DNA from: Commensalibacter melissae
Lineage (GTDB): Bacteria > Pseudomonadota > Alphaproteobacteria > Acetobacterales > Acetobacteraceae
Reading direction: 5' to 3'
Assembly (NCBI RefSeq): GCF_009734185.1
Contig: NZ_CP046393.1
Coordinates: forward strand, 1,232,501-1,296,500
Length of the DNA: 64,000 bases
Shown here: positions 28,452 through 37,215 of the stretch, one piece after another
Layout of the letters: every line of letters begins with the position of its first letter
Position numbering within the stretch: position 1 is the first letter of the stretch
The notes under the pieces: generated by a model
Told to the model about the DNA's origin: nothing
Database searches by the model: none
Seen by the model: only the letters and a program-made list of their open reading frames with translations
Translations under genes and position numbers: made by a program

Positions 28452-29537
28452 ATGCCTATCCTATTTGATCCCATTCAATTGGGCGCAATAAAAGCTTCCA
28501 ACCGTATCATCATGGCTCCTATGTCACGTTCAAGAGCGACAAAAGATCACATCCCCACCCCTATGATGATTGAATATTATCGTCAAAGGGCAACAGCTGG
28601 TTTGATCATTTCCGAGGGTACAGGAATTTCACAAGAGGGAATGGGATTTCCCTATGCTCCTGGTATATGGAATAAGGAACAGGTTGAAGCTTGGAAACCC
28701 ATAACCCGGGCTGTTCATGATGAAGGCGGTAAAATTATTTGCCAATTGTGGCATATGGGACGCACAGTTCATTCTTCATTTTATCCATCTCCCATTTCTG
28801 CATCAGCAACCACAGCGCCAGGTCATGCACATACTTATGATGGGAAGAAAGCCTATGTTCAGGCAAGGGCTTTACCTGTTGATGAAATTCCAAGATTACT
28901 CAATGATTATGCCAAAGCGGCACAAAATGCGATGAACTCTGGTTTTGATGGTGTCCAGATTCATGCCGCAAATGGCTACCTGATTGATGAATTTTTACGT
29001 GACAGCAGTAATTTCCGTCAAGATGAATATGGCGGTTCAATTGAAAATCGCCTACGTCTACTAATCGAGATTACGCAAAGGGTTTGCCATGAGGTGGGTT
29101 CAGATCGAACATCTGTGCGTCTTTCTCCAAATGAACGTGTACAGGGTGTATTTGACAGTAATGCCAAAAGTCTTTTTATCGCTGCCAGCCAAGCGTTGAG
29201 TAGAGAAAAAATTAATTTCCTGGAAGTCAGGGAACCACAAATCGGCAATAAAGATAATTATGTGGAGAAAGATTTGACAGAAGCTGACTATCATCCACCG
29301 ATTTTTCCTTCTATGCGGGAAAATTTCAAGGGTAATTTCGTTATTAATGGAACGTATAATGGTCAACTGGCCCAAAAAATTGTTAAAGCGGGACAAGTCG
29401 ATGCAGTTTCTTTTGGCCGTCCTTTTATTTCCAATCCGGATTTGGTCGAAAAAATTAAAACGGGTAAACCTTTTGTCGCACATGATTCGTCCATTTGGTA
29501 TACTCAGGATGAAAAAGGCTATATTGACTTCAAGTAA
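28452..29537 (+). CDS. Old yellow enzyme family ene-reductase, NemA-like (copy 1)
   Basis: FMN-dependent NADPH ene-reductase of 361 residues that reduces electrophilic alkenes such as N-ethylmaleimide and may reduce nitro esters. A TIM-barrel with the expected QLWHMGRTVH, the substrate-binding pair His/Asn in HAANGYLIDEFL, RQDEYGGSIENR and SFGRPFISNPDL for FMN phosphate. A GTG five codons upstream (28437) overlaps the GTGAGG ribosome-binding site, so the ATG at 28452 is used. It is about three-quarters identical by eye to the next gene, so it is a recent tandem duplicate. Confidence 0.88.
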   Translation: MPILFDPIQLGAIKASNRIIMAPMSRSRATKDHIPTPMMIEYYRQRATAGLIISEGTGISQEGMGFPYAPGIWNKEQVEAWKPITRAVHDEGGKIICQLWHMGRTVHSSFYPSPISASATTAPGHAHTYDGKKAYVQARALPVDEIPRLLNDYAKAAQNAMNSGFDGVQIHAANGYLIDEFLRDSSNFRQDEYGGSIENRLRLLIEITQRVCHEVGSDRTSVRLSPNERVQGVFDSNAKSLFIAASQALSREKINFLEVREPQIGNKDNYVEKDLTEADYHPPIFPSMRENFKGNFVINGTYNGQLAQKIVKAGQVDAVSFGRPFISNPDLVEKIKTGKPFVAHDSSIWYTQDEKGYIDFK

Positions 29538-29567
29538 AATAATGAACGAATAGCCTTCCCGTATCTT

Positions 29568-29584
29568 TAATGATAATATCATTA
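29568..29584. repeat. 8-1-8 perfect palindrome between the two old yellow enzyme genes
   Basis: TAATGATA-A-TATCATTA lies 31 bases after the first gene and 65 bases before the second. There is no T-run. It may be an operator for the second copy or an mRNA processing hairpin. It does not resemble the GGTCTA palindrome upstream of copy 1. Confidence 0.45.
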
Positions 29585-29648
29585 TGTTCATTTGCTTACG
29601 TCAATAGATAAAACTGACTTAACAAGATAATAATATTGGAAAAATTAA

Positions 29649-30740
29649 ATGGTTACTTTATTTGACTCTATTCAATTGGGCGCAATAAAAGCATCTAACC
29701 GTATCATCATGGCACCCTTAACCCGGGGACGGGCCACAAAGGATCATATTCCAACTTCTTTAATGATAGAATATTATCGCCAAAGAGCCTCTGCAGGTCT
29801 GATCATTTCAGAAGGAACAGGAATTTCACAAGAAGGATTGGGATGGGCATATGCTCCAGGCATATGGAATAAACAGCAAGTTGAGGCATGGAAACCTATA
29901 ACCCAGGCTGTTCATGATGAGGGGGGTCATATTATTTGTCAGTTATGGCATATGGGTCGAACCGTACATCCATCATTTTACCCTTCTCCTATTTCCGCAT
30001 CAGCAACCACAGCTCCAAGATATGCACACACATATGAAGGAAAAAAGCCGTATGAAAAAGCGCGTGCATTACCCAAAGAAGAAATTCCCCGATTAATCAA
30101 TGATTATATAAAAGCTGCAAATCATGCCATGGAAGCGGGATTTGACGGTGTACAAATACATGCCGCCAATGGATATTTGATTGATGAATTTTTAAGAGAC
30201 AATTGCAATTTTAGAACGGATGAGTACGGCGGAAGTATTGAAAATAGAATCAGGCTACTAATTGAAATAACACATAATGTCTGCAAAACAGTGGGATCAG
30301 ACAGAACATCAGTTAGACTTTCACCAAATGAGGAAATTCAAGGCGTTCATGACAGTAATCCCGAACCATTATTTATTGCCGCCTCAAAGGCTTTAAGTAA
30401 AGAAAATATTAATTTTTTGGAAGTGAGGGAACCACGACCAGGTGAAGACAATTTCGTCATGTCAACCCTTACAGATCAGGATTTCTATTCCCCTATCGCT
30501 CCCGCAATGAGGAAAAATTTTAAGGGAAATTTTGTTATTAATGGTTCCTATAATGGGCACTCTGCTCAAAAAATTATCAAGAACAATGAGGCGGATGCCG
30601 TTTCATTCGGCCGACCATTTATTTCCAATCCTGACCTTGTTCACAAAATCAAAAATGATATCCCCCTAAAACCATCTGATAGCAAAACCTGGTTCAGTCA
30701 GGGAAAAGAAGGTTATACGGATTATCCCGTTGCAAAATAA
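29649..30740 (+). CDS. Old yellow enzyme family ene-reductase, NemA-like (copy 2)
   Basis: 363 residues with the same motifs as copy 1 (QLWHMGRTVH, HAANGYLIDEFL, RTDEYGGSIENR, SFGRPFISNPDL). Differences cluster in the loops, for instance PMSRSRATK versus PLTRGRATK and the C-terminal 20 residues, so substrate range may differ. It lies 111 bases downstream of copy 1 in the same direction. Both are expected to be soluble flavoproteins under the TetR-type regulator. Confidence 0.88.
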   Translation: MVTLFDSIQLGAIKASNRIIMAPLTRGRATKDHIPTSLMIEYYRQRASAGLIISEGTGISQEGLGWAYAPGIWNKQQVEAWKPITQAVHDEGGHIICQLWHMGRTVHPSFYPSPISASATTAPRYAHTYEGKKPYEKARALPKEEIPRLINDYIKAANHAMEAGFDGVQIHAANGYLIDEFLRDNCNFRTDEYGGSIENRIRLLIEITHNVCKTVGSDRTSVRLSPNEEIQGVHDSNPEPLFIAASKALSKENINFLEVREPRPGEDNFVMSTLTDQDFYSPIAPAMRKNFKGNFVINGSYNGHSAQKIIKNNEADAVSFGRPFISNPDLVHKIKNDIPLKPSDSKTWFSQGKEGYTDYPVAK

Positions 30741-30747
30741 TCCAAGC

Positions 30748-30781
30748 TCTACTCTGGTTTATAAAAATTGATCAGAGTAGA
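30748..30781. terminator. Possible bidirectional terminator between the OYE gene and mtnP
   Basis: TCTACTCTG and CAGAGTAGA form a 9-bp stem with a 16-base AT-rich loop, between two convergent genes. There is no proper T-run on either side, so efficiency is uncertain. Confidence 0.45.
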
Positions 30782-30794
30782 TTCAAAAATGAAA

Positions 30795-31688
30795 TTATAA
30801 AACCCGACCAGCAATCGTTTTTAAACGTTCAACCAAAACAGGATCACGTTTTTCCGGTGCCGTTATCAATGCATAATCCAGGGCATGTTTACATTGACAT
30901 TCACTGTTTCCCTGAGGTCTTTTCCCTAAAGCTGGAATAAATTTCTCAACCAAAGAGCTAGCATGTCTGGCATTTTGCTTCAGTATTCCGACAACAGCTT
31001 TAACGCTAACCGCATCATGTTCCTCATGCCAACAATCATAATCGGTAACCATAGCAATTGTCGCATAACAGATTTCTGCCTCTCGCGCCAAAGCTGCCTC
31101 TGGCATATTGGTCATACCAATAACCGATGCACCCCATGAACGATAAAGCTGACTTTCCGCCCGTGTTGAAAACTGGGGGCCTTCCATAACAAGATAGGTT
31201 CCCCCCTTGACAACTTTGATTTCTAATTGTTTTGCCTGTTCATACAGCATCTGACACAATTTAGGACAAAATGGATCAGCCAGAGATACATGGGCAACCA
31301 ATCCCTTTTCAAAAAAACTTTTGGTTCGTAAACGTGAACGGTCAATTAATTGATCCACAACAACAAATGTACCTGGGGACAATTCCTCTTTCAGGGAACC
31401 GACAGCAGAAACAGAAACAAGATCCGTAACACCTAGTTTTTTCATCGCTGCAATATTCGCCCGATAATTCACATCTGTTGGGGAATATACATGGCCCCGA
31501 CCATGTCTCGGTAAGAATACACAGGAAACACCATCAAGTGTACCTTTTAATAACTGATCGGATGGCTTGCCCCAGGGCGTATCAACTTCCACCCACTGTT
31601 GATCACTCAAACCTGAAATATTATATAATCCCGAACCACCGATAACCCCAATAACAGGTTTATCATGAGTATGACTATTTATTGACAT
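30795..31688 (-). CDS. mtnP: S-methyl-5'-thioadenosine phosphorylase
   Basis: 297 residues. It phosphorolyses methylthioadenosine, a by-product of polyamine synthesis, to adenine and methylthioribose-1-phosphate. The purine nucleoside phosphorylase family signatures are IGVIGGSGLYNISGL, LPRHGRGHVYSPTDVNYRAN, EGPQFSTRAESQLYR and MTNMPEAALAREAEICY. Its first 14 bases overlap the end of the cytochrome c1 gene, so it is the last gene of that transcript, though the two functions are unrelated. Confidence 0.94.
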   Translation of the reverse strand: MSINSHTHDKPVIGVIGGSGLYNISGLSDQQWVEVDTPWGKPSDQLLKGTLDGVSCVFLPRHGRGHVYSPTDVNYRANIAAMKKLGVTDLVSVSAVGSLKEELSPGTFVVVDQLIDRSRLRTKSFFEKGLVAHVSLADPFCPKLCQMLYEQAKQLEIKVVKGGTYLVMEGPQFSTRAESQLYRSWGASVIGMTNMPEAALAREAEICYATIAMVTDYDCWHEEHDAVSVKAVVGILKQNARHASSLVEKFIPALGKRPQGNSECQCKHALDYALITAPEKRDPVLVERLKTIAGRVL

Positions 31689-32478
31689 TTGACCACACTT
31701 TACGATTAATAAGAAATACCAGAATAACGATAAAAATCATATAAAGGAAAAACATTATTCCCATACGATGACGTTCTGTCAAATGGGGATGTGCAGCCCA
31801 ATTCAGAAAAATGACAACATCTTTTGCTTGTTGTTCAACAGTTGCTGGCGTGCCATCTTTATAATGAATACCTCCATCAGTCAAAGGAGGTTTCATCCCT
31901 ATCTGGTGATGCGGTGCATAAAGATTATAATATGAGGCTTTATTGTCAAAATGAAAACCTGATGGTGCAGTTTTATAACCCAATAATAGAGCCATCACAT
32001 AATTGGCCCCGTTTTTTCTGATCATCATGTAACGTGAAAAATCCGGCGGTATTTTACCGTTATTGGCTGTTTTCGCAATATTATCATTAAAGTACGGTTT
32101 TTTTAAATAATCAGTTACATTGGCTGGACGGTAATAATCCTGCCCTTGATTATCCTTGCCATCCATGACCTGCTCCCTATGGGCAATTTTATCAATATGC
32201 TCAAGAGTCAATCCCATTTGCTGCAAATCAGCATAACGCATCACATTGATGGAGTGACATGAGGCACATTTTTGTCTATAAACCTGATAACCCCTTTGCA
32301 CACTCGCATTGTCAAAATATCCTAATGAACCGTTAAAGCTCCACTCATAATGCGGTAAAGTAATTTCATGATTTTTAATTAATTGATTTTTATCCGCTGC
32401 CCAGATTGTCATTATTGCCGTTATAAAAATCAGGATATTTAAGAAAAAACCTAGAACAATCTTCTTAATCATGCCCAT
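31675..32478 (-). CDS. petC: Cytochrome c1 of the bc1 complex
   Basis: 267 residues from the ATG at 32478, chosen because AGGA precedes it and it starts 10 bases after the cytochrome b stop; a longer frame to 32538 would overlap cytochrome b. A signal/anchor helix is followed by the haem motif CASCH at 71-75, RYADLQQMG, an axial-ligand candidate in IGMKPPL, and a C-terminal membrane anchor, all as expected. It carries electrons from the Rieske centre to a soluble cytochrome c, but no Rieske gene accompanies it. Confidence 0.93.
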   Translation of the reverse strand: MGMIKKIVLGFFLNILIFITAIMTIWAADKNQLIKNHEITLPHYEWSFNGSLGYFDNASVQRGYQVYRQKCASCHSINVMRYADLQQMGLTLEHIDKIAHREQVMDGKDNQGQDYYRPANVTDYLKKPYFNDNIAKTANNGKIPPDFSRYMMIRKNGANYVMALLLGYKTAPSGFHFDNKASYYNLYAPHHQIGMKPPLTDGGIHYKDGTPATVEQQAKDVVIFLNWAAHPHLTERHRMGIMFFLYMIFIVILVFLINRKVWSNVNK

Positions 32479-32488
32479 AAATCGCGTC

Positions 32489-33730
32489 CTATTTATTATC
32501 ACATAATGAAGAATCATGTAATTTACATCCAATTTCAAAACGGGCCGATAAGGGTAAAATCACTAAAAAATGGCAATAATAATACAATAATGAAAGGCGT
32601 CCCAACCATATAAGTGAGTTAAATGTATGAAATTTTCCTACAATACCCAACATTACGAAAGCAATAACCAAAATAATCAATGATATACGGTAAATAGGTC
32701 TGTATCGTGCCGATTTAACAGGTGATGAGTCCAGCCACGGAACCAAGAATAGAAGAAAAATCGTTCCTGCTGATAAAGCCATTCCCCCAAATTTATATGG
32801 TATTATTTGTAAAATTCCGTAAAAAGGTAGGAAATACCATTCTGGAGCAATGGACGCTGGGGTTTCCAGTGGATTGGCTGGAATATAATTTTCACTATTT
32901 GTCAACAACCCTGGTTCAAAAAAAATCAAAATAACCATTATTAATCCGGAAACGCCTAGAACCAGCCCATCTTTTGCCACAAAATAAGGAAAGAAAGGAA
33001 GAACATTCTTTTTTGATGTAATGTCGATTCCTTCAGGATTATTGGATTTTACATGATGCATGCAAATGATATGAAGAAAAACGATAAAACAGATTATAAA
33101 CGCCATAACAAAATGAATTGTATAGTAACGATGTAATGTCAGTGCGTTTGGTATTTCCCCACCCATCAACCAACCGGACAAATTTTGTCCTATGATTGGA
33201 ATGGATGAAATCGCTTGAATAACTACATTAGCAGCCCAGTAAGACATTTGCCCCCATGGCAATATATATCCAGCAAAAGCCGTTATCATTACAGAAACTG
33301 TCAAAATCATCCCCGAACACCAGACCAGCTCTCTTGGTGATTTATAAGAACCGTAATATAATCCCCTAAACAAATGCAAATATAGAAAAGCCAGAAACAA
33401 ATTTGATCCTGCCATATGAATGGATCTAATTAACCAGCCGCTTGGCACCCTTCTTTCAATCATCTCTATTGATAGAAAAGCATGATAAGGCAAAGCCGTA
33501 TAATATAAAGTTAAAAAAATCCCCGTCAGTAACATCAAGAATAAAATAACAGTTAAGGCAGCACCAAATGTCCACCAAATATTCAAATTCTTAGGCATTG
33601 GAAACTGAATGTATTCTTTCTGAATTACCGAAAAAAAGGGAAAACGTTTGTCCAGCCATAATTTAAAAGACTGTTTGTTCCTAACAGTTTTTTTTCTTTG
33701 CCCATTCTGGGATAAATTCAGATCACCCAT
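32489..33730 (-). CDS. petB: Cytochrome b of the bc1 complex
   Basis: 413 residues with eight membrane helices. Both haem pairs have the H-X13-H spacing: H105/H119 and H206/H220. The quinol-site PEWY motif is intact (APEWYFLPFYGILQIIP), so the protein itself looks functional. The last 20 residues are hydrophobic then polar. In most bacteria petA (Rieske) precedes this gene; here the 180 bases upstream are AT-rich non-coding and the next gene is unrelated and divergent. Confidence 0.94.
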   Translation of the reverse strand: MGDLNLSQNGQRKKTVRNKQSFKLWLDKRFPFFSVIQKEYIQFPMPKNLNIWWTFGAALTVILFLMLLTGIFLTLYYTALPYHAFLSIEMIERRVPSGWLIRSIHMAGSNLFLAFLYLHLFRGLYYGSYKSPRELVWCSGMILTVSVMITAFAGYILPWGQMSYWAANVVIQAISSIPIIGQNLSGWLMGGEIPNALTLHRYYTIHFVMAFIICFIVFLHIICMHHVKSNNPEGIDITSKKNVLPFFPYFVAKDGLVLGVSGLIMVILIFFEPGLLTNSENYIPANPLETPASIAPEWYFLPFYGILQIIPYKFGGMALSAGTIFLLFLVPWLDSSPVKSARYRPIYRISLIILVIAFVMLGIVGKFHTFNSLIWLGRLSLLYYYCHFLVILPLSARFEIGCKLHDSSLCDNK

Positions 33731-33910
33731 GCCATTAACTTACTCAATAAAAAGCATACAAATTCTAAAAAATTATAAATAGTATAATAAATAACAATTT
33801 CGCCTTTATATTGCTACAATTCCATGTAAAATAAAACCAGTCATGTTTTTTATTAATGATTTACTTGTTTTTTCCTCTTAAAAAAATAATTTTCTATAAA
33901 GCAATCCTTC

Positions 33911-34978
33911 ATGTCTTTATCGATATCCAGACGACATCTACTTAAATTTTTATCTCTGACAGGTATGACAACAGCTCTACCCTCATTACCTATTAAGGCT
34001 AATGAAGTTTTATCAACGGTTGACCCTACTAAAGATGGTAAAGATGACTATTCACTTATCGTGGGTGGTACAAAAGAAAGTCGAATAGGTCAATTTTCCA
34101 GCACACTAGCAGATTTATTTAAACAGAATATCGAGAGTAACCCTTTGTTATCTCTGCAATTCACAACTGGTTATGATAGTGTAACAGCATCAAATTTATT
34201 CGATACAAGATTAACCCAAGACGGCTCGATCGCATTGATAACTTCTGGATCTGCCATTATCGCAGCCTTGGCCGCTGATCCGCGTGTTCATTTTGATTAT
34301 CAACATTGGATACCTGTATTTTCAACCATCACTCCAATTATTGTCATATCGAGGCAACCTTTTCACAACTCTATTCCTGATCTTTTAAAAAATAGAACAA
34401 TGAAAGTTGGAGTCTCCACCCTTATTGGAAAAGAACTTCCAACATTATTGGGAATTGAACTTTTACAAATCAGTACTAAACCCGTAATCGGAATTACAAC
34501 GTTATCAACTGGAATTGAAGCGTTACGTAACCGAACAATAGATATATTACAGATAGATTCCCCTGAGGGGTTTGCAGAACTGCCAAAATTGTTGGCCGAG
34601 GGATTTCATATCTTTTTTTCATTTGATCAGGAATCCTCGTATAGCCCTTCTTTTTCCAGTCTCTACACGAAATTGCCCCATTATCGCACAGGCAACACAT
34701 TATTTGAAATATGGCAAACCCTTGCCCTTGCAGCCAGAATTAATTTTGCCGTTTTCTTGCCCATGCTGACCCCTTCAGCGCTTGTTACAAAATGGCGTTT
34801 GAATTTCGAAAAAATCACTGATAATCCTTATTTTCAATCAATTGTACATGCCAACAATATTGTCACTCAAAATAGTTTAAAAACAATTGATAATTTTTCA
34901 AAATTGATTCCTTCTGCTACAGCAACTTTGGCATTGAGACGCTGGTTGTCATTGAAAATTTCCCAATGGGAAAATTGA
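33911..34978 (+). CDS. Tat-exported periplasmic substrate-binding protein, Bug/TctC-like
   Basis: 355 residues with a twin-arginine signal (SRRHLLKFLSLTG) and likely cut after about residue 31. The mature part resembles the Bug/TctC tricarboxylate-binding fold: a first lobe with DYSLIVGGTKESRIGQFS, mid segment WIPVFSTITPIIVISRQP, and a late FLPMLTPSALVTKWRLNFEKI. No permease genes adjoin it, so it acts with a distant transporter or as an orphan sensor. The family call is moderate; TAXI-type binding protein is the main alternative. Confidence 0.6.
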   Translation: MSLSISRRHLLKFLSLTGMTTALPSLPIKANEVLSTVDPTKDGKDDYSLIVGGTKESRIGQFSSTLADLFKQNIESNPLLSLQFTTGYDSVTASNLFDTRLTQDGSIALITSGSAIIAALAADPRVHFDYQHWIPVFSTITPIIVISRQPFHNSIPDLLKNRTMKVGVSTLIGKELPTLLGIELLQISTKPVIGITTLSTGIEALRNRTIDILQIDSPEGFAELPKLLAEGFHIFFSFDQESSYSPSFSSLYTKLPHYRTGNTLFEIWQTLALAARINFAVFLPMLTPSALVTKWRLNFEKITDNPYFQSIVHANNIVTQNSLKTIDNFSKLIPSATATLALRRWLSLKISQWEN

Positions 34979-34986
34979 AAAAAATT

Positions 34987-35598
34987 CTAACGCCTTTTTT
35001 TTAGTAGAATTTTAACCGCTCCATTATTCGTAGCGGACACATAGGAAGTTGCAAGTATCATTGAATGTATATAAGGACGATTTAACCAATGAGGTAATTC
35101 TCTTTTGAGTATACCACCACCTTGGGATAGATTTCCAACACCTGTTATAATTTCGATACATCTTATTTGTTGTCTATAGGCATTTAAAATAAAATTTTCC
35201 AAGGCTAAAAATGCATGATGTGCTGTAAAACCGTGTAAATCTAATCTCCATTGCGATTTTAACTCGCCATTCTGAAACTTCTTCCAGGTATTTTTATCCA
35301 GTCCGGGTTGTTTCTGTCCAATTGCCATGAAAGAATCATTTTTATTATCTAATTGATTCTTATGAGCTTTAAAAAGTTTATAATGCTGTATGAACAAGGA
35401 ATTTTCATTAAGCACTATTTTCTTAATATTGTTCGTCTGTTTGAAATTATTTTTATTCGTTTGTTTTTGAGACATGAAAAATGAATCAAGATCATTTTTT
35501 ATATATATTAATTTATCCCGTTTTGCAGATTTTTTAATTGAATATGTAAAATTATCCCATAATATTCGTTCCTCTTTACTAAGCTGTCTTTTTTTCAA
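34987..35598 (-). CDS. Smr-domain protein
   Basis: 203 residues. The C-terminal 90 residues are a Smr domain: DLHGFTAHHAFLALENF with the LDLHG motif and IITGVGNLSQGGGILKREL with TGxGxxS. Smr domains are nucleases or nicking enzymes in mismatch repair and in ribosome rescue (SmrB). The N-terminal half is Lys/Asn-rich and probably disordered. It starts at TTG (35598) after AGAGGA. The usual alphaproteobacterial neighbours mltA, Tim44 and secB follow after two inserted genes. Confidence 0.85.
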   Translation of the reverse strand: MKKRQLSKEERILWDNFTYSIKKSAKRDKLIYIKNDLDSFFMSQKQTNKNNFKQTNNIKKIVLNENSLFIQHYKLFKAHKNQLDNKNDSFMAIGQKQPGLDKNTWKKFQNGELKSQWRLDLHGFTAHHAFLALENFILNAYRQQIRCIEIITGVGNLSQGGGILKRELPHWLNRPYIHSMILATSYVSATNNGAVKILLKKRR

Positions 35599-35640
35599 AA
35601 TAATCCTCTTTCATTTACCCTTATCTTATCATAACAAAAA

Positions 35641-35672
35641 AACCTTTCACCCGTTTTAACAGGTGAAAGGTT
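35641..35672 (-). terminator. Terminator after the tri-haem peroxidase gene
   Basis: AACCTTTCACC and GGTGAAAGGTT make an 11-bp stem with a 10-base loop and a seven-T run on the minus strand. Confidence 0.88.
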
Positions 35673-35694
35673 AAACAAATAAACTAGCTTGAAA

Positions 35695-37113
35695 TTATGG
35701 ATTCATTTTATCAATAGCTTGACCTTGATATTTTCCTGTTAATGATTTCAGGAATTCTACAATATCATCAACATCCTGATCTGGAATTTGATGATCAGGA
35801 GTTTGATATTTAACCATTTCAATTACAGCCTCTTTTAGAGTTTTCGCGCTGCCATCGTGAAAATAAGGCGCGGTCAAGGCAATATTGCGTAATAAGGGAA
35901 TCTTAAAGAAGAAACGATCATTTTGATTATGTGTAAAATTAAATCGGCCAAAATCCGCATTTGTCAAGGCTTTGTTTAGACGATCCTGGAAAAAATCACG
36001 TTGCAATCCCATTTTGGCAAAAGATGCTCCACCAACACCGACTCCATTATGGCAACTTGCGCAACCGATATTCTTAAAAACTTGATATCCATGTTTAGCC
36101 CGTTCACTAATCGCACTATCTATACCCTTTAAATACATATCAAAGGGACTGTCTGGCGTAATCAAGGTTTTTTCATATTCTGCAATCGCTTCTGTTATTG
36201 TTTTCTGGTCAATTACGGGGCTGTTATAGACATTCATGAAATCTTTTTCATATGAAGGGTCTTTACGTAATTTGTCAGCAACTTCCTCCCATTTTTTTGA
36301 TCCCATTTCAATCGGGTTCATTACGGGCCCTGCAGCCTGTGCCATCAGATCGCTGGCTCTTCCGTCCCAAAACTGGGTGTGATTGAATACAGAATTATAT
36401 ACGGTGGGTACATTGATAGGACCTTTTTGACCATTAATCCCGGTTGCTGTTACAAGATTATCTACCCCGCCCTTTTTCAGATCATGGCATGAAGCACAGG
36501 TAAGGGTATTGTCACCAGACAAACGTTTTTCGAAAAACAGTTTTTCTCCCAGGGCAACCTTTTTGGCATCGACATCTAAAGATTCAGGAATAGGTTGAAT
36601 GGGTTCATCAGCAAATTGTTCTGCCACACCTGATGTTGCGTAACTTTGTCTACGTTCACGCTTGATCCATTTAATCACGGTATCCCGTTGCTCAGCTGAA
36701 AGGCGTGCATGCCAGTGCATTAATAAATACAGTGATGGCGGCATAAGATTTCGTTGCATTACGAATTCTATACGAGACAGGGAAACATTATCAACTGGCT
36801 CGCCTTTATTCATCGCATCAAGAACGGGTTCAAGATGAAAATTTTCCAGTCCCTTTGTGCGATCACTTTGCATCAACTGATTTGCCACAGGTATCTTGAA
36901 ATAGAAAGGCATATCCACTTTTTGCGTATGACAGTAATCACAACGGGCTTCCCTTAAAACATTAAAAACATCCATCGCCATTTTATCGTGACGCAATGGT
37001 GAACTATCTGACAAACTAGGAGCTGTAGAATGATCATAACGGGTTAAATACGTAACAACCCCTCCATAAACGATGGCAAAAACCACCAGAAGCATTAAAA
37101 TAAGTTTTTTCAT
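35695..37113 (-). CDS. Tri-haem cytochrome c (quinol) peroxidase, YhjA-like
   Basis: 472 residues from the ATG at 37113 (a TTG at 37131 is an alternative). An N-terminal anchor helix is followed by a CDYCH haem at about 58-62, the extra domain that marks E. coli YhjA, then the classical two peroxidase haems, CASCHD near 210 and CASCHN near 350. The sequence between follows YhjA closely (NPIEMGSKKWEEV, TEAIAEYEKTLITPDSPFD). In E. coli this enzyme takes electrons from quinol to reduce H2O2 in the periplasm. A bo3-only organism without an aa3 or cbb3 oxidase could use it in the same way. It sits between smr and mltA. Confidence 0.9.
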   Translation of the reverse strand: MKKLILMLLVVFAIVYGGVVTYLTRYDHSTAPSLSDSSPLRHDKMAMDVFNVLREARCDYCHTQKVDMPFYFKIPVANQLMQSDRTKGLENFHLEPVLDAMNKGEPVDNVSLSRIEFVMQRNLMPPSLYLLMHWHARLSAEQRDTVIKWIKRERRQSYATSGVAEQFADEPIQPIPESLDVDAKKVALGEKLFFEKRLSGDNTLTCASCHDLKKGGVDNLVTATGINGQKGPINVPTVYNSVFNHTQFWDGRASDLMAQAAGPVMNPIEMGSKKWEEVADKLRKDPSYEKDFMNVYNSPVIDQKTITEAIAEYEKTLITPDSPFDMYLKGIDSAISERAKHGYQVFKNIGCASCHNGVGVGGASFAKMGLQRDFFQDRLNKALTNADFGRFNFTHNQNDRFFFKIPLLRNIALTAPYFHDGSAKTLKEAVIEMVKYQTPDHQIPDQDVDDIVEFLKSLTGKYQGQAIDKMNP

Positions 37114-37215
37114 CCACTGTTTTCCAAACAATACTTAACCTAGAATTTTTATAAATCTTTAGAATTTCAAAAAAAATATCAAGTTTTGAATTAATAATAA
37201 ATCAGAATTTATCTT

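Noticed and set aside
33731-33910. Possible hidden Rieske (petA) gene upstream of petB
   Set aside because: Only 180 bases, AT-rich, and without a CTHLG or CPCHG coding pattern in any frame I read.
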